Positions 42,201-49,157 of a DNA stretch of 64,000 nucleotides are shown here, in pieces. Below the pieces are notes generated by a model. That model was not told the origin of the DNA and ran no database searches. It saw nothing but the letters and a program-made list of their open reading frames with translations. How positions within the stretch are numbered: the stretch's first letter is position 1; each line of letters starts with the position of its first letter. The translations under genes were made by a program, and so were the position numbers. This DNA comes from VXPQ01 sp965223485 (GTDB lineage Bacteria > Bacteroidota > Rhodothermia > Rhodothermales > VXPQ01): NCBI GenBank assembly GCA_965223485.1, contig OZ244993.1, positions 2,914,001 to 2,978,000 of the forward strand. Reading direction: 5' to 3'.

Positions 42201-44466
42201 CAAGTACATCTAATTTTTCACTTTTCGAATCCTTGCTAACAGAAACAGTATAATAAAAGTTTAAATAGTGGTCTATGTTTATATCATAACCAGGGATATC
42301 AAAAACGGGATTGGGTATGTCCGTAGCACTTAATCTATCCGTATTTGATGTGGTTTCGCGAGCTGTCCACTCCCATATAGCACCTTCTGGCACACCGAGT
42401 GCCTGGCAATTTAATTCGATGTCATCCGAACCTTGATAAACTTTAAATATTGCCGAAGCACCACATACAAGATTAAATTCGGTTTGATCTATATTTTTGA
42501 CAACAACTTGATAGTTAGCCGTGAATTCATCGGCATTATCAGCTGATATAGTATGAAGATATTCATAGATTGTATTTTCCTCAACATCGTCAGGAACCTT
42601 AAAAACGGGAGTGCTAGTATCTATTTCTTCCAAGAGTGAAAGATCATCAAGTGGTGTCTCACCTCGAACTGTCCAGTTATATTTATATTCGGATCCCTCA
42701 GGAGCTCCAATCGGATCATTAAGACAGCCAACAAGTTCAAAATCCGAATCCCCTTCATCAACAGCGTATGTTCGAAAATCTACACAGCTGTCTATATTCG
42801 GTTTTTCCAATACCTTGACCGTAATGTCGGCACTGGCCGTCTCGGTGCCTGCAACCGTCATCGTCACCGTATAGTCGTAGTCCTTGTCCCACCCGCCCAC
42901 TTCGCCGGGCGCCGAGAATGTGGGGGTAACACTGTCCGTGCCCGTCAACCGATCGGCCACATCCGTACCGGTCCAACTGTACGTAGCATCCGAAGGCTCG
43001 TCCGCCACCGAACAGTCCAGCGTAAAATCGGCCGCCCCCTCGTAGACCTCGCTATCTGCGCAGGTGATCGAAGGCGCCGGCGCACCCGTTGAGGCAACTT
43101 CCTGATCCGCGACTCTGACCCTGACCGTGACCCTCCGCCTTGCCGTGCGGGGGAGACCCGAAGAAGACGACGTCATGCTCGCTATGTAATGGTACTCCTC
43201 GCCCGCACTGCCGGCAGGAGCCGTAAACAACGCAGACGACAGGTCCGTCGCATCCAGAAGCGACGTGCTCGCGCCCCAAAGACCCTCCCACTCCCACAAT
43301 ATCGACGCTCCTTCCTCGTCGTAGTCCATACGATGCGACAACGGATCCACCCCCTCGCAATCGAGCGCAATCGTCGCGCCCTCCTCGACCGCTACCTCCA
43401 GGGGACAATACACGCTCGGACGGCTGCTCGATACGTACACCTCCACCTCCTGCCATGACGAAAGACCCGTAGCGCGGGACGTCGCCGTCAATCGGTACCG
43501 GTAACGAAACGTCCGCTCGCCCGAACGGAACGACTCCAGCGTTTCGTACGCCGGAGCCTCCGGAGCCACTACCGAAGGATTCGGACTGTCCTCGGGGATC
43601 AAACGAGGATTCTCCAGATAGTCCCGCGTCGTATTGCCCACGGGCTCCCAGCGGTATTCCAGATACTCCTCCCCCGAAGCGTCCCACGCATGGCACTCGA
43701 TCGCGCCCGTCTCCAACTCCTCCAGAAACACCGCCACAGGACACTCCAGACGAGGAGGCGCCTGCGCAAAAGGCCCGCCATCCGAAGAACCGGGAAATTC
43801 CTTGTCCTCTGCGCCCGACGACCCCGGAAAAGACGGCCAGGGAACGATCCCTTCTTCTTCCGGAACCCCGAAAGGATCCTGCGGCGGAGCCTTCTCCCAG
43901 GGAAGACACCCTTCCCGATCTCTCACAAAACCGGAAAACGTATCGCACTCCTCTTCGCGAGCCCCGGATGCTCTCTCAGCCCCCTGAACAAGACCCTCCA
44001 CCGTGACCGCTACCGACGCCGTCGCATAAACGCCCGCCCCCGTCGCCGTCAAAAGGTATGCGTACTCCTCTCCCGCCCCCGATAAGGAAGCCGTGAATAA
44101 AGGCGCCAGGGCCTGCGCATCGCTCAGAAGACGAAGCCCGTCGCCCGAGACCGCCTCCCACGCGTAGCGGATGCCCTCCTCGGGTACCGATGTCGCAGTA
44201 CACGATAACGAAACGGCCTCGCCTGCTGCAACATAAAGGCGAGGAGAGCAAGACAAGGAAAACGACTCTCCAAAAACGTCCCCACCCTTGACGGGAAAAC
44301 CGCCTTCCTCGATCACCTGACCCTGCGCCGAAGAAACGCAGATCAGCGCCCCAACGGCAAGCACGCCTGCCATACGACCAGACAGGGCGCCAAAGCGACC
44401 GATAAAACCGGAATGCGAAACAACCGGTGGAATCCTACAGCCGACATCATCGCGCAGTGCAATCAT
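36223..44466 (-). CDS. Giant exported Ig-repeat protein, first paralogue
   Basis: 2747 residues. ATG 44466 is preceded at one base by a run of 23 G (coding strand). A signal peptide ends near residue 50 (MAGVLAVGALICVSSAQGQ), followed by VIEEGGFPVKGG, the same tag as the second paralogue. I count 21 Ig-like modules: ten divergent N-terminal ones (one absent from the paralogue), then eleven canonical ~99-residue units. The last ~480 residues repeat the Pro-rich linker, DUF4402-like and PapD-like block of the paralogue almost verbatim. Modules in 41.56-42.8 kb are AT-rich and diverged. It is probably a repeat-built surface fibre or adhesin, coupled to the downstream paralogue by ATGA overlap. 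Confidence 0.85.
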   Translation of the reverse strand: MIALRDDVGCRIPPVVSHSGFIGRFGALSGRMAGVLAVGALICVSSAQGQVIEEGGFPVKGGDVFGESFSLSCSPRLYVAAGEAVSLSCTATSVPEEGIRYAWEAVSGDGLRLLSDAQALAPLFTASLSGAGEEYAYLLTATGAGVYATASVAVTVEGLVQGAERASGAREEECDTFSGFVRDREGCLPWEKAPPQDPFGVPEEEGIVPWPSFPGSSGAEDKEFPGSSDGGPFAQAPPRLECPVAVFLEELETGAIECHAWDASGEEYLEYRWEPVGNTTRDYLENPRLIPEDSPNPSVVAPEAPAYETLESFRSGERTFRYRYRLTATSRATGLSSWQEVEVYVSSSRPSVYCPLEVAVEEGATIALDCEGVDPLSHRMDYDEEGASILWEWEGLWGASTSLLDATDLSSALFTAPAGSAGEEYHYIASMTSSSSGLPRTARRRVTVRVRVADQEVASTGAPAPSITCADSEVYEGAADFTLDCSVADEPSDATYSWTGTDVADRLTGTDSVTPTFSAPGEVGGWDKDYDYTVTMTVAGTETASADITVKVLEKPNIDSCVDFRTYAVDEGDSDFELVGCLNDPIGAPEGSEYKYNWTVRGETPLDDLSLLEEIDTSTPVFKVPDDVEENTIYEYLHTISADNADEFTANYQVVVKNIDQTEFNLVCGASAIFKVYQGSDDIELNCQALGVPEGAIWEWTARETTSNTDRLSATDIPNPVFDIPGYDINIDHYLNFYYTVSVSKDSKSEKLDVLVRVIDPTSLYEYNCSTRVSFFEGDNNGTIGNCSIKFNGNPIPYDRFNWEWTAREPTSNTDRLSATDIPNPVFDVPDSIDNHEIYEYTVETTRGISHHSHLVSVSVLDRDSFDGVLALTCTEYYYEFYEGSENFEFSCSASGAPDGAEYSYRWNPIGNTENLANLLGPRSPNPTFFVPSNVSEDEVYSYRLTVTSTDGNSIPASAVVVVTVKNKPSITVTCPGDPYGAYEGEGDILLDCEATGKPSDSDYVYEWTARGSTVVPGRLSSTTVLKPTFFVPGDIDEPREADKDYEYTVRLSADGIDDITEDVTVTVLEKPDIGCAKHITPFLGEYQVAEGHGLLKIGSCDGLWQGAPEGSAYTYVWAVHGSTPEADLALLNPVDAPQPFFHVPAMVEEHEIYEYRLTVSARNADPAVVDQIINVYDKSYRIDVVCAPPGYVYEGSADIRLECAASGAPAGSEYAYVWTARGSTSSTALLIAGTDGPTPTFSVPDALDATTTYEYLLTVSAENAEDATAEVSVTVLNRGTLAVACAPPPLVYEGAADFDLDCSASGAPSGSDYEYVWTARGSTSSTALLIAGTDGPTPTFSVPDALDATTTYEYLLTASAANAESSSARVTVTVLNKKTLDVACATPSPVYEGSEDFALDCAATGAPAGSEYAYVWTARGSTANTHLLIAGADGPAPTFSVPDALDATTTYEYLLTVSAANAESSSARVTVTVLNKKTLDVACATPSPVYEGSEDFALDCAASGAPGGSGYTYVWTDRGATANTDRLISGADGPTPTFSVPDALDATTTYEYLLTVSADNAVDATAEVTVKVLNLGSIALVCTSPPLVYEGSEDFALDCSATGAPAGSEYAYVWTARGSTANTHLLIAGADGPAPTFDVPEEVDEDETYEYLLTVSAENAVDATAEVTVKVLNLGSIALVCASPPLVYEGSEDFALDCSVSGDTGDVDYAYEWAAIGATPNTSRLSAADIPSPTFYVPDALDETTTYEYLLTASADNAEDATVEVSVTVLNRGTLAVACAPPPLVYEGAADFDLDCSASGAPSGSDYVYEWTAQGDTPDTALLSAADVASPTFLVPDAVDEDETYEYLLTVSADNAEDAAAEVTVTVLNKEALALVCADPGSVYEGSEDIAFDCSASGAPGDDPQYTYAWTARGDTPDTSLLSAVDVSSPMFYVPEEVDEDETYEYLLTASADNAEDAAAEVTVTVLNKEALAVVCADPGSVYEGSVDITFDCSASGAPGDNPQYTYAWAARGDTPDTALLSAVDVSSPMFYVPDEVDEDETYEYLLTASAENAEDATAEVTVTVLNKEALALVCADPGSVYEGSEDVAFDCSASGAPGDNPQYTYAWTARGDTPDTSRLSAVDIPSPTFYVPDEVAEDETYEYLLTVSAENAIDASAEVTVTVLNRGALSVVCVDPPSVYEGSEDFALDCSASGAPGDNPQYTYAWTARGDTPDTALLSAADIASPTFLVPDAVDEDETYEYTLTVSAANAEDAAAEVTVTVLDRIRTPDPDPVSPPVDSPPLASSSAREPSDPSALGVTVSASSLRFGVQSAQTWASLDPLTDGISTRVSGPYHAGRMALSPGGGEALDENGEMSLSIELASPVVLRREGGIEAASIVLAPSWSYAESCEQLSSQAIGGLYTEATLTEGACRLLRFGGELDLTDAPSGRYAGSMDIVLRSGESEETHSVEVEVTVVPSQRVITIGPGGVRFSASREVPAGLTEDQSLSIYPDVAFLTEGKPNGAFELSNPSLVPLEVSVSARFGYTEATRDGREVVVEDASDSRLGDLSQVVDIHPAVVVLQPGEKGLVRYGVKEGALAAMAEKGYAAFFDVVSSPRQYVRSDRMPEEVTGERTARVTMRVPGVYVPGEGASQLRATLLSLSYGVSMSATFLLETQDRPFAGEVVAYDGQGRELGRRETLVYTRSRVRVPLDRMPEEEVVFLRFAPWGSSRVPEPASVEWDAPRRDIGAAGDKERRTIPKSALQ
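37675..40930 (-). repeat. Eleven tandem ~296-bp Ig-module repeats (first paralogue)
   Basis: The same repeat family as in the second paralogue, with distinguishable sub-types (module openers KTLDVACATPSPVYEG, GTLAVACAPPPLVYEG, GSIALVCTSPPLVYEG, EALALVCADPGSVYEG). Identical openers recur out of order, which indicates duplication and shuffling of whole modules. Confidence 0.9.
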
Positions 44467-44467
44467 A

Positions 44468-44490
44468 CCCCCCCCCCCCCCCCCCCCCCC
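44468..44490 (-). repeat. Homopolymer run of 23 G (coding strand) directly before the start codon
   Basis: On the coding strand the order is TTATTTTTTAA, then G23, then T, then ATG. In the present length the codon just before the run is an in-frame TAA, so the run is untranslated. Its length sets the spacing between the AT-rich promoter-like region and the start codon, and it could also pair with the anti-Shine-Dalgarno sequence. Confidence 0.9.
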
Positions 44491-44743
44491 TTAAAAAATA
44501 AGGCGAAAGGTGTGATCCGAAGCCGACAGGGTACGAAAAACCCCTCCGCATGTGCACGACGGATACACGCCGCACCTCAAATACACTGTATATCCCGCTC
44601 CCTACGGCACCTCAATGAATAATCCTTACGAAATATTACAATAAAAATCAAGGGGTAACAAAAATAATCATTAATATATTAGCCTCTTTCGAAGAGCAAA
44701 CGGGGCCAATCCGGCGTGATAATACAGAAAACCCCGCTACCTG

Positions 44744-44866
44744 TTATATATCCCAGGCCAGCCGGAATCCCGTGAATTGCCAGGTGGCTTCCAGCGGAAA
44801 GAAATTACGATAGGTAGGGCGTATGTGCGTCCTCGGCGTGACGCACGAGCCGCCGTGCAGCACGAA
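44744..44866 (-). pseudogene. C-terminal remnant of an EgtB-type (ergothioneine synthesis) protein
   Basis: A 40-codon open remnant on the minus strand reads VLHGGSCVTPRTHIRPTYRN, then FFPLEATWQFTGFRLAWDI and stop. This matches the end of EgtB/SUMF1-like sulfoxide synthases, where RGGS, IR.TYRNFF and WQF.G.RLA are conserved. A TAG codon two codons upstream and the asd gene just beyond mean the rest (about 350 residues) is absent. It lies between asd and the giant-gene locus. The bases 44491-44743 otherwise show nothing recognisable. Confidence 0.7.
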
Positions 44867-44880
44867 CTATGAACTTGCCG

Positions 44881-45957
44881 TTACCCTGCAATCGCTTCAG
44901 CGACTTCTTCCCGTTTGGCAAGACGCCCCTGCTTGACGAGCAATTCGGCATTCAGCACAGCCCCTCCCGCAGCGCCTCGGATCGTGTTGTGCGAAAGTAC
45001 GACAAACTTTACGTCCAGCACTTCGCAGGGACGGATGCGCCCGACAGATACCGTCATGCCCCGCCCGAGCCCGACATGACGACGAGGCTGCGGGAAGCGC
45101 TCGTCCTCAAACACTTGGATGAACCGCGCCGGCGCAGACGGCAGATCGTATCCAGCGATAGGGGTACGCCAGGTGCGCAAGGCCTCCTTGACGTCTTCCG
45201 CGCAAACAGCGCCATGGAATTGCACCGAAACGGCTTCAAGGTGTCCTTCAAGAACCGGAACCCGGGTGCATTGGGCGCTTATGCGAAGAGCCGCCCGCTC
45301 GATGCGGCCATCCACCAGCCGACCCAGCAGCTTTGTCGGCTCCGTGGCCACCTTTTCTTCCTCGCCACCAATATACGGGACCACATTGCCGAGAGCATCC
45401 AGCGACGATACGCCCGGATACCCGGCCCCGGAAAGCGCCTGCATGGTGACCACATGTACAGCATCCACATCGAAACGGTCAACGAGCGGCTTGAGCGCAC
45501 ACACAAGGCCGACCGTGCTGCAATTCGGATTCGTGACGATGAAACCGTCTCCACGATCCTGCTGATCGACCAGCGCCGTATGGTCCGGGTTTACCTCGGG
45601 AATCAGAAGCGGAACGTCCTCCGCCATGCGGTAGTTGCGCGCATTCGAGATCACAGGGTAGCCCGCCCGCGCAAAAAGCGCCTCGATGTCGCCCGCCACG
45701 GATGCATCCAGACCAGAGAACACGAAATCGGCCTCCAGACCAGGCGCTGCCGCCACGACCTCCATGTCCGCAATGTCCGGCGGGACAGGCTCCGATCCGA
45801 TCCGGTTCGCAGCGTCCGCGTACCGCTTGCCGGCGGAACGCTCCGATGCAGCCAATGCCGTAATCTCGAACCAGGGGTGCCCGTCAAGCACTTCGATGAA
45901 TTTCTGGCCCACCGCACCGGTGGCGCCGAGAATGCCCACCTTCAACTTGTCCTTCAT
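44881..45957 (-). CDS. asd: Aspartate-semialdehyde dehydrogenase
   Basis: 358 residues from ATG 45957 (MKDKLKVGILGATGAVGQKF). NADPH-dependent reduction of aspartyl phosphate gives the precursor of threonine, methionine, lysine and diaminopimelate. The nucleotide-binding GATGAVGQ is at residues 11-18, and the catalytic Cys146 lies in TNPNCSTVG. The basic motif GHLEAVSVQFHG and the active-site His region match the archaeal/fungal-type enzyme rather than the E. coli type. It is 125 bases after metX and probably in the SAM-controlled met unit. Confidence 0.94.
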   Translation of the reverse strand: MKDKLKVGILGATGAVGQKFIEVLDGHPWFEITALAASERSAGKRYADAANRIGSEPVPPDIADMEVVAAAPGLEADFVFSGLDASVAGDIEALFARAGYPVISNARNYRMAEDVPLLIPEVNPDHTALVDQQDRGDGFIVTNPNCSTVGLVCALKPLVDRFDVDAVHVVTMQALSGAGYPGVSSLDALGNVVPYIGGEEEKVATEPTKLLGRLVDGRIERAALRISAQCTRVPVLEGHLEAVSVQFHGAVCAEDVKEALRTWRTPIAGYDLPSAPARFIQVFEDERFPQPRRHVGLGRGMTVSVGRIRPCEVLDVKFVVLSHNTIRGAAGGAVLNAELLVKQGRLAKREEVAEAIAG

Positions 45958-46082
45958 ATCTCGTACCGACAAATTGCCTTCTTGCATTGCGACACCGCTC
46001 GGCATAGCCTGATTGCGGCATCCTCCGGACGAACAGCCTATTGGTTACGGAGCCCTGCGGACCGTCGCAGCCCTTGCACGCC

Positions 46083-47159
46083 TCAGACGCCAATAAACTT
46101 CTCGCTCCGAACCGCGCACACGCCCGGCGGTTCCGGGCGCCGCAATTCCTGCTCCACCCATCTGCGAATGAACTGCCCCAACTGTTCAACTTCGATCAGA
46201 AAAGCATCGTGTCCATCCGGCGAATGGATGACCTCCAACTGGGCATCGGGAATCAGCGAAACCAGTTCTTCCTGTTCGGCCAGCGGATACAGCGCGTCGG
46301 AATCAACGCCGATAACCAATGTTTTCCTGTCAATACTGCGCAGTACATCTTCGTACGCACCGCGCCCGCGGGCGACATCGTGCGTATCCATTTGACGAGT
46401 GAGATGTACATAACAGTTGGCGTCGAACCGGTCCACCAGCTTGGCGCCCTGATAGCGCAGGTAACTTTCGACGGCGAACACATCTTTCGCACCATCCTGG
46501 AACTTGCGCCCAAATCGTCTGGTCAACGAACCCGAAGCGCGGTACGTCAGCATGGCGATCATGCGGGCCGTTGCCAGTCCCTGGCGGGGCTGCTCCGTGT
46601 AATGCCCGTCGTTCCAGATCGGGTCCGCATAGATGGCCTGCCGCTGGGTTTCGCTGAACCCGATACACCATGGGGCATGCCGCCCCCCCACTGCGATCGG
46701 TACGATACCGTCCACGAAATCATCCTCGAAGGCCCATTCGAGAGATTGCATGCCGCCCATGGATCCTCCCAGGGCAAACAACACCCGGCGTACGCCAAGC
46801 GCCTCCAACGCCTGTCGGTGCGCCCGCACCGTGTCGCGAATGGTCAGGGCCGGAAACCCGGGGCCGTACGGCTCGCCGGTCTCGGGGTTGTTCGAGACCG
46901 GCGAAGTCGAACCGTACGGCGACCCGAGTACATTCAGGCAAACGACAAAGAACCGGTTCGTATCAAGCGTTCGACCCGGCCCGATAAGCGGTCCCCACCA
47001 ATCGTCCGCCGCCGGACTGCCCGTCAGGGCATGGCAAACGACGATCGCGTTGTCACCTTGTGCATTCAACCCGCCCCAGGACGAATAGGCGACGGATACG
47101 TCCGTCATCGTACGTCCCGAATCGAGCTGTAGCGTCGGAAGCCTGAACACCTCAGCCAT
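46083..47159 (-). CDS. metX: Homoserine O-acetyltransferase
   Basis: 358 residues, an alpha/beta hydrolase. The oxyanion region GGLNAQGDNAIVVCHALTGS and the nucleophile elbow GGSMGGMQ (Ser133) are present. The Asp (GVDSDALYPL) and His (SPDGHDAFL) of the triad lie near the C-terminus. It acetylates homoserine for the MetY step; acyl choice between acetyl and succinyl cannot be settled by eye. It is 17 bases after metY in the same unit. Confidence 0.93.
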   Translation of the reverse strand: MAEVFRLPTLQLDSGRTMTDVSVAYSSWGGLNAQGDNAIVVCHALTGSPAADDWWGPLIGPGRTLDTNRFFVVCLNVLGSPYGSTSPVSNNPETGEPYGPGFPALTIRDTVRAHRQALEALGVRRVLFALGGSMGGMQSLEWAFEDDFVDGIVPIAVGGRHAPWCIGFSETQRQAIYADPIWNDGHYTEQPRQGLATARMIAMLTYRASGSLTRRFGRKFQDGAKDVFAVESYLRYQGAKLVDRFDANCYVHLTRQMDTHDVARGRGAYEDVLRSIDRKTLVIGVDSDALYPLAEQEELVSLIPDAQLEVIHSPDGHDAFLIEVEQLGQFIRRWVEQELRRPEPPGVCAVRSEKFIGV

Positions 47160-47176
47160 GAATCGATCCGGTTTAT

Positions 47177-48511
47177 TCAGGCAGATACCGGTTCGTTGAT
47201 CGCAGAGAATGCCTGCGCGAAATCCCCGATGATGTCATCGATGTGTTCGATGCCTACGGAAACCCGAACGAGGTCTGGAGTCACGCCGGCGGCCAACTGC
47301 TCCTCTGCAGCCAGCTGCTGGTGCGTCGTCGAGGCCGGATGAATGATCAGGGTCTTGGCGTCCCCCACATTCGCCAGATGGCTGGCCAGCTTGACGCTGT
47401 TCACGAGCGTCCGACCTGCCTCCACGCCCCCCTTGACGCCGAATGCAAGCACCGCACCGTATCCGTTTTGCAGATACTTGTTCGCTGCCGCATGGTATGG
47501 ATCGTCTTCCAGTCCCGGATAGCTGACCCAGGAGACCTGCTCCTGATCCTTCAGCCAACGGGCCAGCGTAAGCGCATTCTCGCAACTCCGGCCTACGCGC
47601 AGGGACAGCGTTTCCAGTCCTTGCAGGAGAAGGAACGAGCCGAACGGATTTTGCGCCGGTCCGAGATCGCGCAAACCTTCCACGCGTGCACGGATGATAA
47701 ACGCCACATTGACGCCCAGCACACCCTCCGGCCCGAAAGCCTCCCAGAAATTCAGGCCGTGGTAAGCCGGGGACGGCTCCGTGAACGTCGGGAAACGACC
47801 ATTATCCCAGGGGAACGATCCGCTGTCCACAATCACGCCGCCGATGGTCGTGCCATGACCGCCGATCCACTTGGTAGCGCTGGCGACCACAATGTGCGCC
47901 CCATGCTCGAAGGGCCGGAACAGATACCCGGCAGCGCCGAACGTATTGTCTACGACGATAGGCACACCGTATCGCTCGGAAACCTTCGCGATGCGCTCGA
48001 AATCAGGGATATTGAACCGGGGATTGCCGATCGTCTCCAGGTAAATGGCCCTTGTTCGGTCATCGATCAGTCGCTTGATCGAGTCGGCGTCGTCGCCTTC
48101 GGCAAACCGCACATCGAGGCCCAACCGGGGAAACGTCACTTTGAATTGATTGTAGGTTCCTCCGTACAGGAAGCTGGTCGACACGATGTTGTCGCCAGCT
48201 TCTGCAATCGTCGAAATCGCCAGTAGCTGAGCAGCCTGACCGCTGGATGTGGCAAGGGCTGCCACACCCCCCTCGAGCGCTGCAATGCGCTGTTCGAGGA
48301 CATCGTTCGTCGGATTCATGATCCGCGTGTAGATATTGCCGAATTCCTTCAGCGCAAAGAGGTTAGCGCCGTGATCAGCGTCGTTGAACGTGTAGGACGT
48401 CGTGGCGTAGATCGGCACAGCGCGTGCGTTCGTAGCAGGGTCGGGCGCCTGCCCTGCATGGAGCTGCAGGGTTTCAAAATGGGGCCCGGCGGCTTGTCCG
48501 TTGTTGCTCAT
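47177..48511 (-). CDS. metY: O-acetylhomoserine sulfhydrylase (aminocarboxypropyltransferase)
   Basis: 444 residues, a Cys/Met-metabolism PLP enzyme. The PLP lysine is in SATKWIGGHG near residue 212. Other landmarks are NPTNDVLEQRIAALEGGVAA, YLETIGNPRFNIPDFE and the C-terminal RVSVGIEHIDDII. It uses sulfide with O-acetylhomoserine to make homocysteine. The length and the GGVIVDSG segment fit MetY rather than MetB/MetZ. It is the first gene behind the SAM riboswitch. Confidence 0.94.
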   Translation of the reverse strand: MSNNGQAAGPHFETLQLHAGQAPDPATNARAVPIYATTSYTFNDADHGANLFALKEFGNIYTRIMNPTNDVLEQRIAALEGGVAALATSSGQAAQLLAISTIAEAGDNIVSTSFLYGGTYNQFKVTFPRLGLDVRFAEGDDADSIKRLIDDRTRAIYLETIGNPRFNIPDFERIAKVSERYGVPIVVDNTFGAAGYLFRPFEHGAHIVVASATKWIGGHGTTIGGVIVDSGSFPWDNGRFPTFTEPSPAYHGLNFWEAFGPEGVLGVNVAFIIRARVEGLRDLGPAQNPFGSFLLLQGLETLSLRVGRSCENALTLARWLKDQEQVSWVSYPGLEDDPYHAAANKYLQNGYGAVLAFGVKGGVEAGRTLVNSVKLASHLANVGDAKTLIIHPASTTHQQLAAEEQLAAGVTPDLVRVSVGIEHIDDIIGDFAQAFSAINEPVSA

Positions 48512-48627
48512 GATATTTCGTGATAGTGGTGAGAGAGTATGGATTGCCGGTCAGGATGCCGCGACGGCTCTTCCCGAAGAGATGGAGGCCGCAGGGGGGT
48601 GCAGCCTTCGCCAACGAAAGGGGGTAT

Positions 48628-48662
48628 AAAAAAACCCCCTCCGCGCTGACGTGCGGAAGAGG
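48628..48662 (-). terminator. Intrinsic terminator of the SAM riboswitch
   Basis: On the minus strand CCTCTTCCGC pairs with GCGGAGGGGG around an 8-base loop (10 bp), followed directly by seven T. It lies 32 bases past the aptamer and about 117 bases before metY, the usual place for the expression platform. Confidence 0.85.
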
Positions 48663-48694
48663 CAAAGTCCTTGACGGACAGGGAATCTCTCCCG

Positions 48695-48845
48695 CTCATC
48701 TTTCCTCGCGCGTTTCCGTTGCACCGAAGTGCGCCGGAGCGAGGCAGGAATTGGCACCTTTCCTGTTCTGCCGGTTTTCAACCGGTCGAACGTGGCGGTT
48801 GCCAGGGCTTCAAAGGGCCTGCACCCTCCACCCTTCTGGATGAGC
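48695..48845 (-). promoter_or_regulatory. SAM-I (S-box) riboswitch
   Basis: The aptamer on the minus strand has P1 CTCATC/GATGAG closing the structure. The S-box core follows in order: AGAAGGGTGGAGGGTGCAGG, CCCTTTGAAGCCC, GGCAACC, GGTGCCAATTCCTGC and GAAAGATGAG. High S-adenosylmethionine should stabilise the aptamer and allow the downstream terminator, switching off metY-metX and probably asd. Confidence 0.93.
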
Positions 48846-49157
48846 TATCTGAAACATCGTTTCATGGCCCTTGCTACAGAGGGGTTTCAGCGAAGGTTCC
48901 CGGGGGTCAAATTTTTTTTAATAATGAGAATAAAGAAACAGGAAGCCGTTTCCTGGAGGCAGCATCGCAGCAAGCGCACCGGGAATCGGGATATGCTATA
49001 AAAAACATCACATCAAATCTCACCTCGACTTCATGGATACCTCTGCCCTCTCACCTTGCCCTTCCGTATCTTTCAACAGGTTCTTTACCGCAGAGGATAT
49101 TCGGCAATAACGTCCCCTCTGCAACGCTCCCCTGCCCACACTTCCCGATACGATACG
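48846..49157. other. Divergent spacer between the met riboswitch and folD
   Basis: 312 bases that must hold the promoter of the met unit (minus) and of folD (plus). An AT-rich segment (48910-48935) and an inverted repeat (CAGGAA/TTCCTG, about 48939-48956) are visible. I see no convincing promoter boxes or gene. Confidence 0.4.

Noticed and set aside
29510..44466. CRISPR-like or non-coding tandem array
   Set aside because: The repeats are ~296 bp, in frame, and encode Ig-like modules with conserved Cys and Trp; there are no short repeats with spacers.
44744..44880. Functional small gene from the EgtB-like remnant
   Set aside because: A stop lies two codons upstream and no start or ribosome-binding site is present; it is only the C-terminal end of a longer family.
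48729..49001. 90-codon plus-strand frame over the SAM riboswitch
   Set aside because: It overlaps the conserved aptamer on the other strand and shows no protein-like pattern.
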